Positions 28,280 through 36,335 of a stretch of 42,115 nucleotides of DNA are shown here, piece by piece (the first letter of the stretch is position 1; every line of letters begins with the position of its first letter). The DNA comes from Roseomonas populi. Lineage in GTDB: Bacteria; Pseudomonadota; Alphaproteobacteria; Acetobacterales; Acetobacteraceae. The notes beneath the pieces were generated by a model, which saw only the letters and a program-made list of their open reading frames with translations, had not been told where the DNA came from and ran no database searches. The stretch lies in contig NZ_JANJOU010000041.1 in assembly GCF_024594815.1 (NCBI RefSeq), positions 1 to 42,115 of the forward strand, written 5' to 3'. The position numbers and the translations under genes were made by a program.

Positions 28280-29272
28280 ATGCCCCCGGATGATTCCCGC
28301 ACCACCGATCCCTACAAGGTCCTGGGCGTCGGCCGCACGGCCAGCCCGGAAGAGATCCGCAAGGCGTTCCGCAAGATCGCCAAGGCGAATCACCCTGACC
28401 TCAACCCCGGCGACCGGGCGGCGGAGGAGCGGTTCAAGGCCGCCAACGCCGCCAACGACCTCCTCTCCGACCCCGCGAAGCGCGCCCGCTACGACCGGGG
28501 CGAGATCGACGCCGCCGGCCAGGAGGTGCCTCCGCGCGGCTACTACCGCGAGCACGCGGAGGGCGCGCAGGGGGCCCGCTATGCCGGGAGCGATGCCTCC
28601 GGCGGAGATCCCTTCGCGGGCATGGGCATGGGTGGGGGCAACTTCGACCCGGACGACCTGGAAAGCATCCTCGGCATGTTCCGTGGCGGCATGGGAGGTG
28701 GCGGGGGCGCTGGCTTCCGTACCGGCCCGCGCCGGGGGCGCGACGCGAACTACCGCCTGGCCGTGAGCTTCCTGGAGGCGGTGAACGGCGCCACCACCCG
28801 GCTGAGCCTGCCCGGCGGCGGCGACCTGGACGTGCGCATCCCCCCGGGCCTGGAGGACGGGCAGGTGCTGCGCCTGCGCGGCAAGGGCAACCCGGGCGCG
28901 GAGGGCGGGCCCGACGGCGACGCGCTGATCGAGGTGAGCGTCCGTCCCCACCCGTTCTTCGAGCGCGAGGGCCGCGACCTGCGGCTGCAATTACCTGTGA
29001 CAATGCGTGAGGCGGTTCTCGGGGGGAAAGTACCTGTCCCGACCCCGCGCGGAGAGGTGATGCTGACGATTCCGCCACGATCCGATTCCGGCGCCCAGCT
29101 CCGGCTGCGCGGCCGCGGCGTGGCGGAGGGGGGCGGCCAGCCCGCTGGCGACCTGCTGGTGACGCTGCGCCTGGTGCTCGGCCCCGTGGACGACCGGCTG
29201 GAAGATTTCCTGCGCGGCTGGACGCCCGACACCCCCTTCGACCCGCGCGAGGAGATGAGGAGGAAGGCATGA
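28280..29272 (+). CDS. cbpA: DnaJ-like co-chaperone CbpA
   Basis: Hsp40 co-chaperone that stimulates DnaK ATPase and presents substrates. 330 residues from ATG 28280; an ATG at 28268 is also possible. The J domain (residues ~9-72) has HPD at 38-40 with [26 protein letters not shown] Gly/Phe/Met-rich linker ([20 protein letters not shown]) follows, then two beta-sandwich substrate-binding domains ([23 protein letters not shown] and [27 protein letters not shown]). There are no CxxCxGxG zinc repeats, so it is CbpA rather than DnaJ. Its stop overlaps the cbpM start by four bases. Confidence 0.93.
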   Translation: MPPDDSRTTDPYKVLGVGRTASPEEIRKAFRKIAKANHPDLNPGDRAAEERFKAANAANDLLSDPAKRARYDRGEIDAAGQEVPPRGYYREHAEGAQGARYAGSDASGGDPFAGMGMGGGNFDPDDLESILGMFRGGMGGGGGAGFRTGPRRGRDANYRLAVSFLEAVNGATTRLSLPGGGDLDVRIPPGLEDGQVLRLRGKGNPGAEGGPDGDALIEVSVRPHPFFEREGRDLRLQLPVTMREAVLGGKVPVPTPRGEVMLTIPPRSDSGAQLRLRGRGVAEGGGQPAGDLLVTLRLVLGPVDDRLEDFLRGWTPDTPFDPREEMRRKA

Positions 29273-29580
29273 TCGCCTTCGAGACGGTGGTGGCGCGCGT
29301 CTCCGGCCTGGACGCCGCCCGGCTGGAGGCCTGGATCGCCGAGGGCTGGGTGCGCCCCGCCCGGCAGGAGGGGCGCCCGGTTTTCGAGGAGATCGACCTG
29401 GCCCGCTGCCGGTTGATTCTGGAACTGCAGGAGGAGATGGAGGTAGGGGATTCCGCCATGCCCGTCGTCCTCGGCCTGCTGGACCGCCTGCACCGCACCC
29501 GCCGCCAGCTCCGCGTGCTGGCGGAGGCGCTGGAGCGCAGCCGCGCCGGCGGAACCGGCCGCGCAGGGCAGAATGGCTGA
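29269..29580 (+). CDS. cbpM: Chaperone modulator CbpM
   Basis: 103-residue MerR-like helix protein that, in E. coli, binds the J domain of CbpA and blocks its action on DnaK. The N-terminal half ([40 protein letters not shown]) has the recognisable MerR_2/CbpM helix-turn-helix pattern; the C-terminal half is a long helix ([23 protein letters not shown]). The ATG sits in the cbpA stop (ATGA). The next gene begins within its last 8 bp, so three genes are tightly coupled. Assignment rests on both sequence pattern and the cbpA context. Confidence 0.9.
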   Translation: MIAFETVVARVSGLDAARLEAWIAEGWVRPARQEGRPVFEEIDLARCRLILELQEEMEVGDSAMPVVLGLLDRLHRTRRQLRVLAEALERSRAGGTGRAGQNG

Positions 29581-30520
29581 GCCGGACCTCTCGGGCAGCG
29601 TCGGCGCGCTCAGCGCCGCCGTTCTCGGCGCCGCGCTGGACATGGCCGGCCTCGCCGTCATCATCACCGAGGCGGCGCTGGACCCGCCCGGGCCGACGAT
29701 CCGCTACGTCAACGCCCATACCGAGGCGGTGACGGGCTACGCCGCCGCGGAACTGATCGGCCGCTCCCCCCGCCTCCTCCAGGGCCCGGAGACCAGCCGG
29801 GCGGAGCTGGACCGGCTGCGGCGGTGCCTGGAGACGGAGCGCCACTTCATCGGCGCCACCATCAACTACCGCAAGGGCGGCGAGCGCTACCTGAACGAGT
29901 GGGTCGTGACAGCCATCACCGGCCCCGGCGGCGAGGTGACGCACTGGCTCTCCATCCAGCGCGACGTGACCGCCGAGGGCCGGAACCACCCGCGCGCCGA
30001 GGAGCTGCGCCAGCGCACGGAATCCATCCTTTCCACCCTGCGCAGCATCGCCGGCCGGAGCGCGGCGCCGCCCGAGGAAAGCCGCGCGCTGGACGACCGG
30101 GTCGCGGCCCTCGGCCGCGCCCAGGCCGGGGGCGAGGCCGGGCTGGAAACGTTGCTGCGCGCGGAGCTCGGCCCCTGGCCCGCCCAGGCCGTGCTGGACG
30201 GGCCGCCCGTCACGCTGCGCCCCGGCTTGGCCGGGCCCCTCGCCCTGGCCCTGCACGAGCTGGCCGCCCACGCCGCCCGCCGCGGCGCCCTGGCCGTGCC
30301 CGGAGGCCGCCTGGCGGTGCGCTGGCGCAAGGAGGGCGGGCGGCTGGTCATCGACTGGCAGGAAGGCGGCGTGCCCGAGCCGGACGCCAGCGGCCTGCGC
30401 AGCGGCTACGCGCGCCAGGTGCTGGACGAGGCCCTGGCCTTCGCCCTGGGCGGTGAGGCCCAGGTTCAGATGAGGGCGGACGGGCTGGCCTGCCGAATCG
30501 CGGTGCCGTTCGAGAGGTGA
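29573..30520 (+). CDS. LOV-like PAS plus degenerate HWE-kinase protein
   Basis: 315 residues. An N-terminal PAS domain (~20-135) has the LOV layout IRYVNAHTEAVTGY, GRSPRLLQGPET, INYRKGGERYLNEW, VTHWLSIQRDVT. In LOV photoreceptors the flavin-binding Cys falls in GRNCRFLQ; here it is P66. The second half aligns with HWE kinases: SILSTLRSIA, RVAALGRAQ, LHELAAHAARRGAL (His228 of HWE kept) and DWQEGG (WxE, W262-E264). The phospho-acceptor His position is Q147 and the N-box Asn is H233; the G-box is weak. It is therefore probably not an active light-driven kinase. It overlaps cbpM by 8 bp, so it is probably co-expressed with the chaperone pair. It could be a pseudo-kinase or adaptor. Confidence 0.85.
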   Translation: MAEPDLSGSVGALSAAVLGAALDMAGLAVIITEAALDPPGPTIRYVNAHTEAVTGYAAAELIGRSPRLLQGPETSRAELDRLRRCLETERHFIGATINYRKGGERYLNEWVVTAITGPGGEVTHWLSIQRDVTAEGRNHPRAEELRQRTESILSTLRSIAGRSAAPPEESRALDDRVAALGRAQAGGEAGLETLLRAELGPWPAQAVLDGPPVTLRPGLAGPLALALHELAAHAARRGALAVPGGRLAVRWRKEGGRLVIDWQEGGVPEPDASGLRSGYARQVLDEALAFALGGEAQVQMRADGLACRIAVPFER

Positions 30521-30522
30521 TG

Positions 30523-30547
30523 CCGGGGGAGGCCTTGCCTCCCCCGG
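30523..30547 (+). terminator. Hairpin after the cbpA-cbpM-PAS operon
   Basis: Eleven-bp perfect arms (30523-30533 and 30537-30547) around ctt begin 3 bp after the stop codon. No T-run follows, so its efficiency is uncertain. The 16-bp palindrome at 30561-30576 starts 13 bp later and leads into the three-hairpin repeat. Confidence 0.6.
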
Positions 30548-30566
30548 GCCCTCTACGAGCGGGCAG

Positions 30567-30697
30567 GATCCTGCCCCTGCAGTCGCCTAGGGTCACGGAC
30601 CCGAGACGCACCTTCGTCGATGCTTCCGACTTCCAGAAGAAGATGATGGTGCGGGGTTCGGGGGGAGGGAGAATTCCTTCTTCCTTCCCCCGGGATA
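30567..30697 (+). repeat. Three-hairpin intergenic repeat, copy A
   Basis: Contains, in order, the gatcctgcccctgcagtcgcc block, the gggtc-acg-gaccc hairpin, a spacer, agaagaagatgatgg, and a G-rich/C-rich hairpin (about 30659-30692, two G-T pairs) with gagaattcc at the turn. The 5' end forms the palindrome gggcaggatcctgccc (30561-30576). The same order occurs at 38083-38221 (reverse) and 42003 onward. It lies in the gap between the PAS gene and the Liv-type binding-protein gene. Confidence 0.8.
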
Positions 30698-30844
30698 GAG
30701 CACCGGCGGAAGACGAGCCCGGACAAGTCCTACCGGCCTGGAACATGCATGAGCAGCCTGGCCGAAGCGCAGGGTGCTCACGGGAATGTGGACGGGCCGC
30801 GCGAAAGTATTTTAGGCTTCAACGAAACGACACGGAGGCTTCCA

Positions 30845-32032
30845 ATGACCCTGAATCGACGCGGCCTGCTGGCCTCGGGCGCGGCCCTCGGGCTCGGCGC
30901 CGCCTCCCTCGCGCGGCCGGCGCTGGCGCAGGCGGCACCGTTGAAGATCGGGATGATCACCACCCTTTCCGGCGCGGGCGGCTACATCGGCCAGGACATC
31001 CGCGACGCCTTCATGCTGGCCATGGAGATGGAGGGCGGGAAGCTCGGCGGCACGCCGATCCAGCTGCTGGTGGAGGATGACGGTTTCCGCCCCGGCCAGG
31101 GCAAGCAGGTGGCCGAGCGGTTCATGAAGAACGAGCGCGTGAAGCTGCTGACGGGCATCATCTTCTCCAACATCCTCGGCGCCGTGGTGGGCGACGTGCT
31201 GGATGCGGGCGGCATCTACGTCTCGCCGAACGCGTCTCCGTCGAACCTGGCGGGGAAGGAGTGCCACAAGAACTTCTGGTCCGTCGCGTGGCAGAACGAC
31301 AGCCTGCACGAGAGCGCGGGGCAGCTGGCCAACAACCTCGGCCAGAAGAAGATGTTCATCCTGGCGCCCAACTACCAGGCCGGGCGCGACGCGCTGACGG
31401 GCTTCAAGCGCCTCTACAAGGGGCAGGTCGCGGGCGAGGTCTATACGCGCCTGGACCAGACGGACTACGCGGCGGAGATGGCGCAGATCCGCGCGGCGGC
31501 GCCGGACGGCGTGTACCAGTTCCACCCCGGCGGCCTGGGGATCAGCTTCCTCCGGCAGTACGTGCAGGCCGGGCTGCTCTCCAACATCCCGATGACGCTC
31601 GCCTCGCCCTCCATGGACGCGACGACGCTGGCGGCCGTGGGCGATGCGGCGGTGGGGATCAATCTCACCAGCCAGTGGAACAGCGACCTCGACGTGCCGG
31701 CGAGCAAGCGCTTCGTCGCGGCGTTCCAGGCGAAGTACAACCGCATCCCCACCTTCTACGCGCAGCAGAGCTTCGACACCGCGCTGGCGATCGGCGCGGC
31801 CCTGAAGGGCACGGGAGGCAAGGTGGACGACACCGAGGCCTTCTACCGCGCGATGAAGCCCGCGAACTTCGAGAGCACGCGCGGGAAGTTCGCCTTCGGC
31901 GCCAACAACCACCCGATCCAGGACTGGTGGGCGATCAAGGTGGAGAACGTCTCCGGCAAGCCGGCGCTGGTCAGCAAGGACCGGGTGCTGACGAACCACG
32001 GGGACGTCTACGCGGCCCAGTGCAAGTTCTGA
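30845..32032 (+). CDS. Branched-chain amino-acid-type ABC transporter substrate-binding protein
   Basis: Periplasmic receptor of the LivK/HAAT family, 395 residues. The signal peptide NRRGLLASGAALGLGAASLARPALA is Tat-like (NRRG), with cleavage after ALAQA near residue 29. Mature features: PLKIGMITTLSGAGGYIGQDIRDAFMLAMEME, GTPIQLLVEDDGFRPGQGKQVAERFM, FILAPNYQAGRDALTGFK, and the periplasmic-binding-fold segments through NNHPIQDWWAIKVE. The ATG at 30845 has GGAGG eight bases upstream; codons further upstream are open but not conserved. It is followed directly by LivH, M, G and F. Ligand could be a branched-chain amino acid, amide or aromatic acid. Confidence 0.93.
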   Translation: MTLNRRGLLASGAALGLGAASLARPALAQAAPLKIGMITTLSGAGGYIGQDIRDAFMLAMEMEGGKLGGTPIQLLVEDDGFRPGQGKQVAERFMKNERVKLLTGIIFSNILGAVVGDVLDAGGIYVSPNASPSNLAGKECHKNFWSVAWQNDSLHESAGQLANNLGQKKMFILAPNYQAGRDALTGFKRLYKGQVAGEVYTRLDQTDYAAEMAQIRAAAPDGVYQFHPGGLGISFLRQYVQAGLLSNIPMTLASPSMDATTLAAVGDAAVGINLTSQWNSDLDVPASKRFVAAFQAKYNRIPTFYAQQSFDTALAIGAALKGTGGKVDDTEAFYRAMKPANFESTRGKFAFGANNHPIQDWWAIKVENVSGKPALVSKDRVLTNHGDVYAAQCKF

Positions 32033-32062
32033 CCTGCAAGTTCTGACTTGCAAGTTCTGATC
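32021..32062 (+). repeat. 14-bp tandem triplication over the stop codon
   Basis: tgcaagttctgacc (32021), tgcaagttctgact (32035) and tgcaagttctgatc (32049) are three back-to-back copies. The first carries the last codons and TGA stop of the binding-protein gene; the other two extend the gap to livH. It looks like recent slippage. The copies move the livH ribosome site (gaggaga, 32064-32070) away from the upstream stop. Confidence 0.85.
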
Positions 32063-32075
32063 TGAGGAGACGAGC

Positions 32076-32990
32076 GTGGCGCTTCTGCTGGAGCAGTTGC
32101 TGAACGGGGTCCAGCTGGGCGTCACGCTGTTCCTGTTGGCAGCGGGGCTGACGCTGGTGTTCGGGATCATGGGCGTGATCAACCTTGCCCATGGTTCGCT
32201 CTACATGGTGGGCGCCTATGCGGCGGCGGTGGCGGCCTCCGCCACCGGCTCCGCGATTGTCGCTCTGCTGTCGGGGCTGGCGGCCGCGGCGGGTGTGGGG
32301 ATGGTGGTGGAGTACGTGGTGCTGCGAAGGCTCTACGCGCGGGACCACCTGGACCAGGTGCTGGCGACCTTCGGGCTGATCCTGTTCTTCAACGAGGGGA
32401 TGGTGCTGCTCTTCGGCCGCCAACCGCTCTTCGTGAACGTGCCGGAGGCGCTGCGGGGCACGGTGCGCGTGCTGCCCGGCGTGGACTACCCGATCTACCG
32501 CGTGGCGATCATCGCGGTGGGGCTGCTGGTGGCGCTGGGCCTCTACCTGCTGATCCAGCGGACGCGGGTGGGGATGCTGGTTCGCGCGGGCGCGACACAC
32601 CGGGAGATGGTGCGGGCGCTCGGCGTGGACGTGCGGCTGCTCTACACGCTGGTTTTCGGGCTGGGCGCGCTGCTGGCGGGGCTGGCGGGGGTGATGACCG
32701 GCCCGATCCTCTCCGTGCAGGTGGGGATGGGCGAGCAGATCCTGATCCTCACCTTCGTCGTCGTCGTCATCGGCGGGATCGGATCGGTGCGCGGGGCGCT
32801 GTTCGGGGCGGTGCTGGTCGGGCTGGTGGACACGGTGCTGCGCGCCTACGTGCCGGGGCTGCTGCGGCAGGTGATGGAAGGGTCTGAGGCGGACGCGCTG
32901 GGCGCGGGCCTCGCCTCGATGGGGGTGTACCTGCTGATGGCGCTGGTGCTTCTGGTGAAGCCGCGCGGGCTGTTCCCGGCTCATGCCTGA
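32076..32990 (+). CDS. livH: ABC transporter permease, LivH type
   Basis: Inner-membrane permease half of a branched-chain amino-acid-type importer, 304 residues with about eight hydrophobic helices. Family motifs: LTLVFGIMGVINLAHGSLYMVGAY at the N-terminus, the TRVGMLVRAGATHREMVRALGVDVRLLYTLVFGLGALLAGLAGVM block and VVVIGGIGSVRGALFGAVLVGL. The GTG start is preceded by gaggaga. It follows the binding-protein gene and precedes livM, whose ATG lies 8 bp after this stop. Symbols are used by family; the substrate is not proven. Confidence 0.94.
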   Translation: MALLLEQLLNGVQLGVTLFLLAAGLTLVFGIMGVINLAHGSLYMVGAYAAAVAASATGSAIVALLSGLAAAAGVGMVVEYVVLRRLYARDHLDQVLATFGLILFFNEGMVLLFGRQPLFVNVPEALRGTVRVLPGVDYPIYRVAIIAVGLLVALGLYLLIQRTRVGMLVRAGATHREMVRALGVDVRLLYTLVFGLGALLAGLAGVMTGPILSVQVGMGEQILILTFVVVVIGGIGSVRGALFGAVLVGLVDTVLRAYVPGLLRQVMEGSEADALGAGLASMGVYLLMALVLLVKPRGLFPAHA

Positions 32991-32997
32991 GGGGTCC

Positions 32998-34071
32998 ATG
33001 CACAAGATGCTTCGCGACGAGCGGGCCTGGGCGGTGGCGCTGCTGCTGCTCGCGGCCCTCATCCCCGTGGTGGCGCCGATGCTGGACAGCCCGGCGACGG
33101 TGGGGCTGGCCACGCGCATCGTGATCTACGCGATCGCGGCCTCCTCGCTGAACCTCATCCTCGGCCATGCCGGGCTCGTCTCCTTCGGGCACGCGGCCTA
33201 TTTCGGGCTGGGCGGCTACGCGGTGGGGATCCTCTACGCGCATTACAGCTCCGGCGAGCCGTTCCTCGGCTTCATCCCCGGCTCGAACGACCTGCTGGTG
33301 ACGATGCCTGTCGCGATCATCGTGGGCGGCATCGGCGCCGCGATCATCGGCGCGCTCTCGTTTCGTACGGCGGGGGTGCAGTTCATCATGATCACCCTCG
33401 CCTTCGCGCAGATGCTCTACTTCCTCTTCGTCTCGCTGAAGGCCTATGGCGGCGATGACGGGCTGGCGATCCGGCGCGTGGCGCCGGTGCTCGGCATGAA
33501 CCTGCGCGATGCGGCCACGCTGTTCTGGATCTGCCTCGGGCTACTGGCCGTGTGGCTGTTTCTGATGGACCGCATCGCTCGCTCCCGCTTCGGGCGGGTG
33601 CTGGCGGGCGTGCGGCAGGGGGAGCGGCGCATGGCCGCGCTCGGCGTGCGGACCTATTTCTACAAGCTGGTCGCCTTCGTCATCGCGGGGATGGGCGCGG
33701 CCATGGCGGGGGCGCTGATGGTGAATTACCTGCGCTTCGTCTCGCCGGACATGATGGCCTGGACCAAGTCCGGCGAGATGATGATCATGGTCATCCTCGG
33801 CGGCCTGGGCACGCTGCTGGGGCCGGTGATCGGCGCGGGCGTGCTGGTGACGCTGGAATACACCCTCTCCGGCCTGACGGAGCACTGGCAATTCATCGAG
33901 GGGCCGATCCTGCTGCTGGTCGTGCTCTTCGCGCGCGGCGGGCTGATGGGCGCGGTGCGGCGGCTGGCGGGGCGGCGCGTCCCGGCCCCTGAAGCGGTGC
34001 CGCACGGGGAGTTGCCGCAAGCTCAGAAGCCCCTGGGCGAGGCGCTTCCGGAGGCGGTGCGACATGGCTGA
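32998..34071 (+). CDS. livM: ABC transporter permease, LivM type
   Basis: Second permease of the Liv-type importer, 357 residues. The ATG at 32998 has GAGGGG just upstream; an ATG at 32983 would overlap livH and is less likely. Conserved features: IVIYAIAASSLNLILGHAGLVSFGHAAYFGLGGYAVGIL near the N-terminus, SRFGRVLAGVRQGERRMAALGVRTYFYKLVAFVIAGMGAAMAGALM in the middle, and MIMVILGGLGTLLGPVIGAGVLVTLE near the end. The polar tail (APEAVPHGELPQAQ) is cytoplasmic. The next gene, livG, begins inside its last 8 bp. Confidence 0.94.
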   Translation: MHKMLRDERAWAVALLLLAALIPVVAPMLDSPATVGLATRIVIYAIAASSLNLILGHAGLVSFGHAAYFGLGGYAVGILYAHYSSGEPFLGFIPGSNDLLVTMPVAIIVGGIGAAIIGALSFRTAGVQFIMITLAFAQMLYFLFVSLKAYGGDDGLAIRRVAPVLGMNLRDAATLFWICLGLLAVWLFLMDRIARSRFGRVLAGVRQGERRMAALGVRTYFYKLVAFVIAGMGAAMAGALMVNYLRFVSPDMMAWTKSGEMMIMVILGGLGTLLGPVIGAGVLVTLEYTLSGLTEHWQFIEGPILLLVVLFARGGLMGAVRRLAGRRVPAPEAVPHGELPQAQKPLGEALPEAVRHG

Positions 34072-34825
34072 AGTGCCCGTCCTCTCCGTCCAGCATCTGG
34101 TCAAGCGCTTCGGCGGCCTGACCGCGACGGACGACCTGAACCTTGAGGTGCTGCCGGGCGAACTGCACGCGCTGATCGGCCCGAACGGCGCGGGCAAGAC
34201 CACCGCCATCGGCCAGATCATGGGGGAGATCACGCCCGATCGGGGCCGCATCCTCTTCATGGGGGAGGAGGTGACGCGGCTTTCGGCGCCGGCCCGCGTG
34301 GCGCGTGGCCTGGCCCGCACCTTCCAGATCACGCAGCTGCTGGAGGACGACACGGCGGAGGCGAATGTGGCGCTGGCCGTGCAGGCGCGGGCCGGGCACT
34401 CCTTCCGCTTCTGGCGCGACGCCTCGCGCGATGCGCGGCTGCTGGAGCCGGCGCGGGCGGCGCTGGAGGAGGCGGGGCTGCCCCGCGCGCGCTGGGCGCT
34501 GCCGGTGGCCGACATCTCCCACGGGGAGCGCAAGCAGCTGGAACTGGCGGTGGCGCTGGCGAGCCGGCCACGGATGCTGCTGCTGGACGAGCCGATGGCC
34601 GGGCTCGGCGCCAGCGAATCCCTGCGCATGACGGAGGTGCTGCGGCGCCTGAAGGGCCGCATCCCCATGCTGCTGGTGGAGCACGACATGGACGCGGTGT
34701 TCAGCCTGGCCGACCGGTGTTCCGTGCTGGTTTATGGCCACTGCATCGCCTGCGACACGCCGGACGGGATCCGGCACGACCCGCAGGTGCGGGCTGCCTA
34801 CCTCTCGGAAGAGGAGGCGGTCTGA
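34064..34825 (+). CDS. livG: ABC transporter ATP-binding protein, LivG type
   Basis: Cytoplasmic ATPase of the Liv-type importer, 253 residues. Walker A GPNGAGKTT near residues 38-46, Q-loop region ARTFQITQLLEDDTAEAN, the ABC signature read as ISHGERKQLELA, Walker B MLLLDEPMAGLGA, and the switch His in LLVEHDMDAVFSLADR. The signature starts ISHG rather than LSGG; LivG proteins often have LSYG or similar. The start overlaps livM by 8 bp and the stop overlaps livF by one base (TGATG). Confidence 0.95.
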   Translation: MAEVPVLSVQHLVKRFGGLTATDDLNLEVLPGELHALIGPNGAGKTTAIGQIMGEITPDRGRILFMGEEVTRLSAPARVARGLARTFQITQLLEDDTAEANVALAVQARAGHSFRFWRDASRDARLLEPARAALEEAGLPRARWALPVADISHGERKQLELAVALASRPRMLLLDEPMAGLGASESLRMTEVLRRLKGRIPMLLVEHDMDAVFSLADRCSVLVYGHCIACDTPDGIRHDPQVRAAYLSEEEAV

Positions 34826-35526
34826 TGCTGGAGGTCGAAGGGCTGCGCGCCGGCTATGGCGGGGCCGAGGTGCTGTTCGACGTGAACCTGCGCGTCGGCC
34901 CCGGCGAGGTGGTGACGCTGCTCGGCCGCAACGGCATGGGCAAGACCACCACGGTCCGCGCCATCATGGGGCTGAACCCGCCGCGCGGCGGCCGCGTGAA
35001 GTTCCGGGGCGCCGTTGTCTCCGGCCTACCGCCGGAAGGCGTGGCGCGGCGGGGGATCGGGCTGGTGCCGGAAGGGCGGCAGGTCTTCCCGACGCTGACG
35101 GTGCGGGAGAACCTCGTCGCCACCGCGGCGGACCGGGAGAAGGCCCGCAATCCCTGGACGCTGGAGCGGGTCTTCGCCCTGTTCCCGCGGCTGAGGGAGC
35201 GGGCGGGGCAGTCCGCACGCACCCTCTCGGGCGGGGAGCAACAGATGCTGGCCATCGGCCGCGCGCTGATGACCAACCCGCACCTGGTGATCCTGGACGA
35301 AGCGACCGAAGGGCTGGCGCCGGTGATCCGGGCGGAGATCTGGACGACGCTGGCCGCGCTGAAGGCCGAAGGACAGGCGATCCTGCTGATTGACAAGACC
35401 CTGGCGGCGCTGCGGCGGCTGGCGGACCGGCACACGGTGCTGGAGAAGGGGCGCACCGTGTGGGAGGGCAGCGGGGAGGAGCTGGACCGCGACTTCGCGC
35501 GGGTGAAGGGATGGATCGGGGTTTGA
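34825..35526 (+). CDS. livF: ABC transporter ATP-binding protein, LivF type
   Basis: Second ATPase of the importer, 233 residues from the ATG at 34825. Walker A GRNGMGKTTT, the LivF-typical GIGLVPEGRQVFPTLTVRENL, signature TLSGGEQQMLAIGRALM, and Walker B LVILDEATEGLAP. Where many LivF proteins have LLVEQN, this one reads ILLIDKTLAALRRLADRH, a variation at the switch region that may still be normal for the lineage. Last gene of the transporter operon. A hairpin follows immediately, shared with the convergent lapA gene. Confidence 0.95.
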   Translation: MLEVEGLRAGYGGAEVLFDVNLRVGPGEVVTLLGRNGMGKTTTVRAIMGLNPPRGGRVKFRGAVVSGLPPEGVARRGIGLVPEGRQVFPTLTVRENLVATAADREKARNPWTLERVFALFPRLRERAGQSARTLSGGEQQMLAIGRALMTNPHLVILDEATEGLAPVIRAEIWTTLAALKAEGQAILLIDKTLAALRRLADRHTVLEKGRTVWEGSGEELDRDFARVKGWIGV

Positions 35527-35528
35527 AG

Positions 35529-35552
35529 GGAGGGGAAATGCCTTCCCCCTCC
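35529..35552. terminator. Hairpin between convergent livF and lapA
   Basis: The arms ggaggggaa and ttccccctcc pair with one bulged base around a short loop. It occupies the 35-bp gap between the two stops, so it can serve both directions. There is no T-run. Confidence 0.5.
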
Positions 35553-35561
35553 GCCGTCGTC

Positions 35562-35921
35562 CTACCCGATGACGCGCACCGCCGTGGAGCCGGTGCCGGA
35601 ATACATGGCTTGGTCGCGGGCGATCGTCTCAGCCTCGACCCGCTTGGCCTCCTTCGCGCGGAGCCCGTTCAGCTCCGCCTGCGCGGCCTCTCCCGCGCGG
35701 ATGCGGGCGCGGGCGCGGCGGCGGGAGGGGCCGCCGGCGGCCCAGGCGATGAAGGCGCCGAGCAGGAAGGCGAGCGCCGCGATCAGCAGCACGGCCAGCG
35801 CCAGCGGCGTCTGCCAGGTCAGGTCGAAGGGCCAGAGCCCGACCTGCACGGGCTGCATGTTCGAGACGGCGAACAGCACGATGACGATGAGAAGGGGCAG
35901 GAACAGCAACCAGCGCCACAT
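35562..35921 (-). CDS. LapA-domain small membrane protein
   Basis: 119 residues. Two membrane helices (WRWLLFLPLLIVIVLFAVS and LALAVLLIAALAFLLGAFIAWAA) flank NMQPVQVGLWPFDLTW, the hallmark of LapA/DUF1049 proteins; a basic, then coiled-coil-like tail (ARARIRAGEAAQAELNGLRAKEAKRVEAE) is cytoplasmic. E. coli LapA acts with LapB in LPS regulation; LapB is not seen here. AGGAG lies 7 bases upstream of the ATG. The gene order sppA-ihfB-lapA on the minus strand is common in Alphaproteobacteria. Confidence 0.88.
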   Translation of the reverse strand: MWRWLLFLPLLIVIVLFAVSNMQPVQVGLWPFDLTWQTPLALAVLLIAALAFLLGAFIAWAAGGPSRRRARARIRAGEAAQAELNGLRAKEAKRVEAETIARDQAMYSGTGSTAVRVIG

Positions 35922-35940
35922 CGGCGGAACTCCTGTGGTG

Positions 35941-36300
35941 TCAGCCTTCCGTGGCCTTGGCGGGTGGGGCCTTGGCCGGAGAGGCCTTCGAGGCGGCGGC
36001 TTGGCGCGGGCTCTGGAGCGGGCCGCCATTGACCCTCTCGCGCAATTCCTTGCCGGGCTTGAAGTAGGGGACGGCCTTGCCGGACACCGCAACGGACTCG
36101 CCGGTGCGGGGGTTGCGGCCGGTGCGGGCATCGCGCTTCTTGGCGGAGAAGGCACCGAAGCCGCGCAGCTCCACCCGGTCCCCGCGGGAGAGGGCGGCGG
36201 TGATCTCCTCGAAGATCGTGGCCACGATCAGCTCCACATCGGGCTGGCGCAGGTGGGGGTTGGCCGCCGCCAGGGCCGTGATGAGTTCCGACTTCGTCAT
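35941..36300 (-). CDS. ihfB: Integration host factor subunit beta
   Basis: DNA-bending HU/IHF-family protein, 119 residues from ATG 36300. [46 protein letters not shown] and [11 protein letters not shown] are the core and the arm with the intercalating Pro. RVELRGFG favours IHF-beta over HU. After the domain (~94 residues) it has a Lys/Ala/Pro-rich tail ([16 protein letters not shown]), as found in some alphaproteobacterial IHF-beta. It lies between sppA and lapA. The alpha subunit is outside the window. Confidence 0.95.
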   Translation of the reverse strand: MTKSELITALAAANPHLRQPDVELIVATIFEEITAALSRGDRVELRGFGAFSAKKRDARTGRNPRTGESVAVSGKAVPYFKPGKELRERVNGGPLQSPRQAAASKASPAKAPPAKATEG

Positions 36301-36335
36301 GCCAGTGGTGTCACCGAGGGGCCGTCCGGGCTGAA

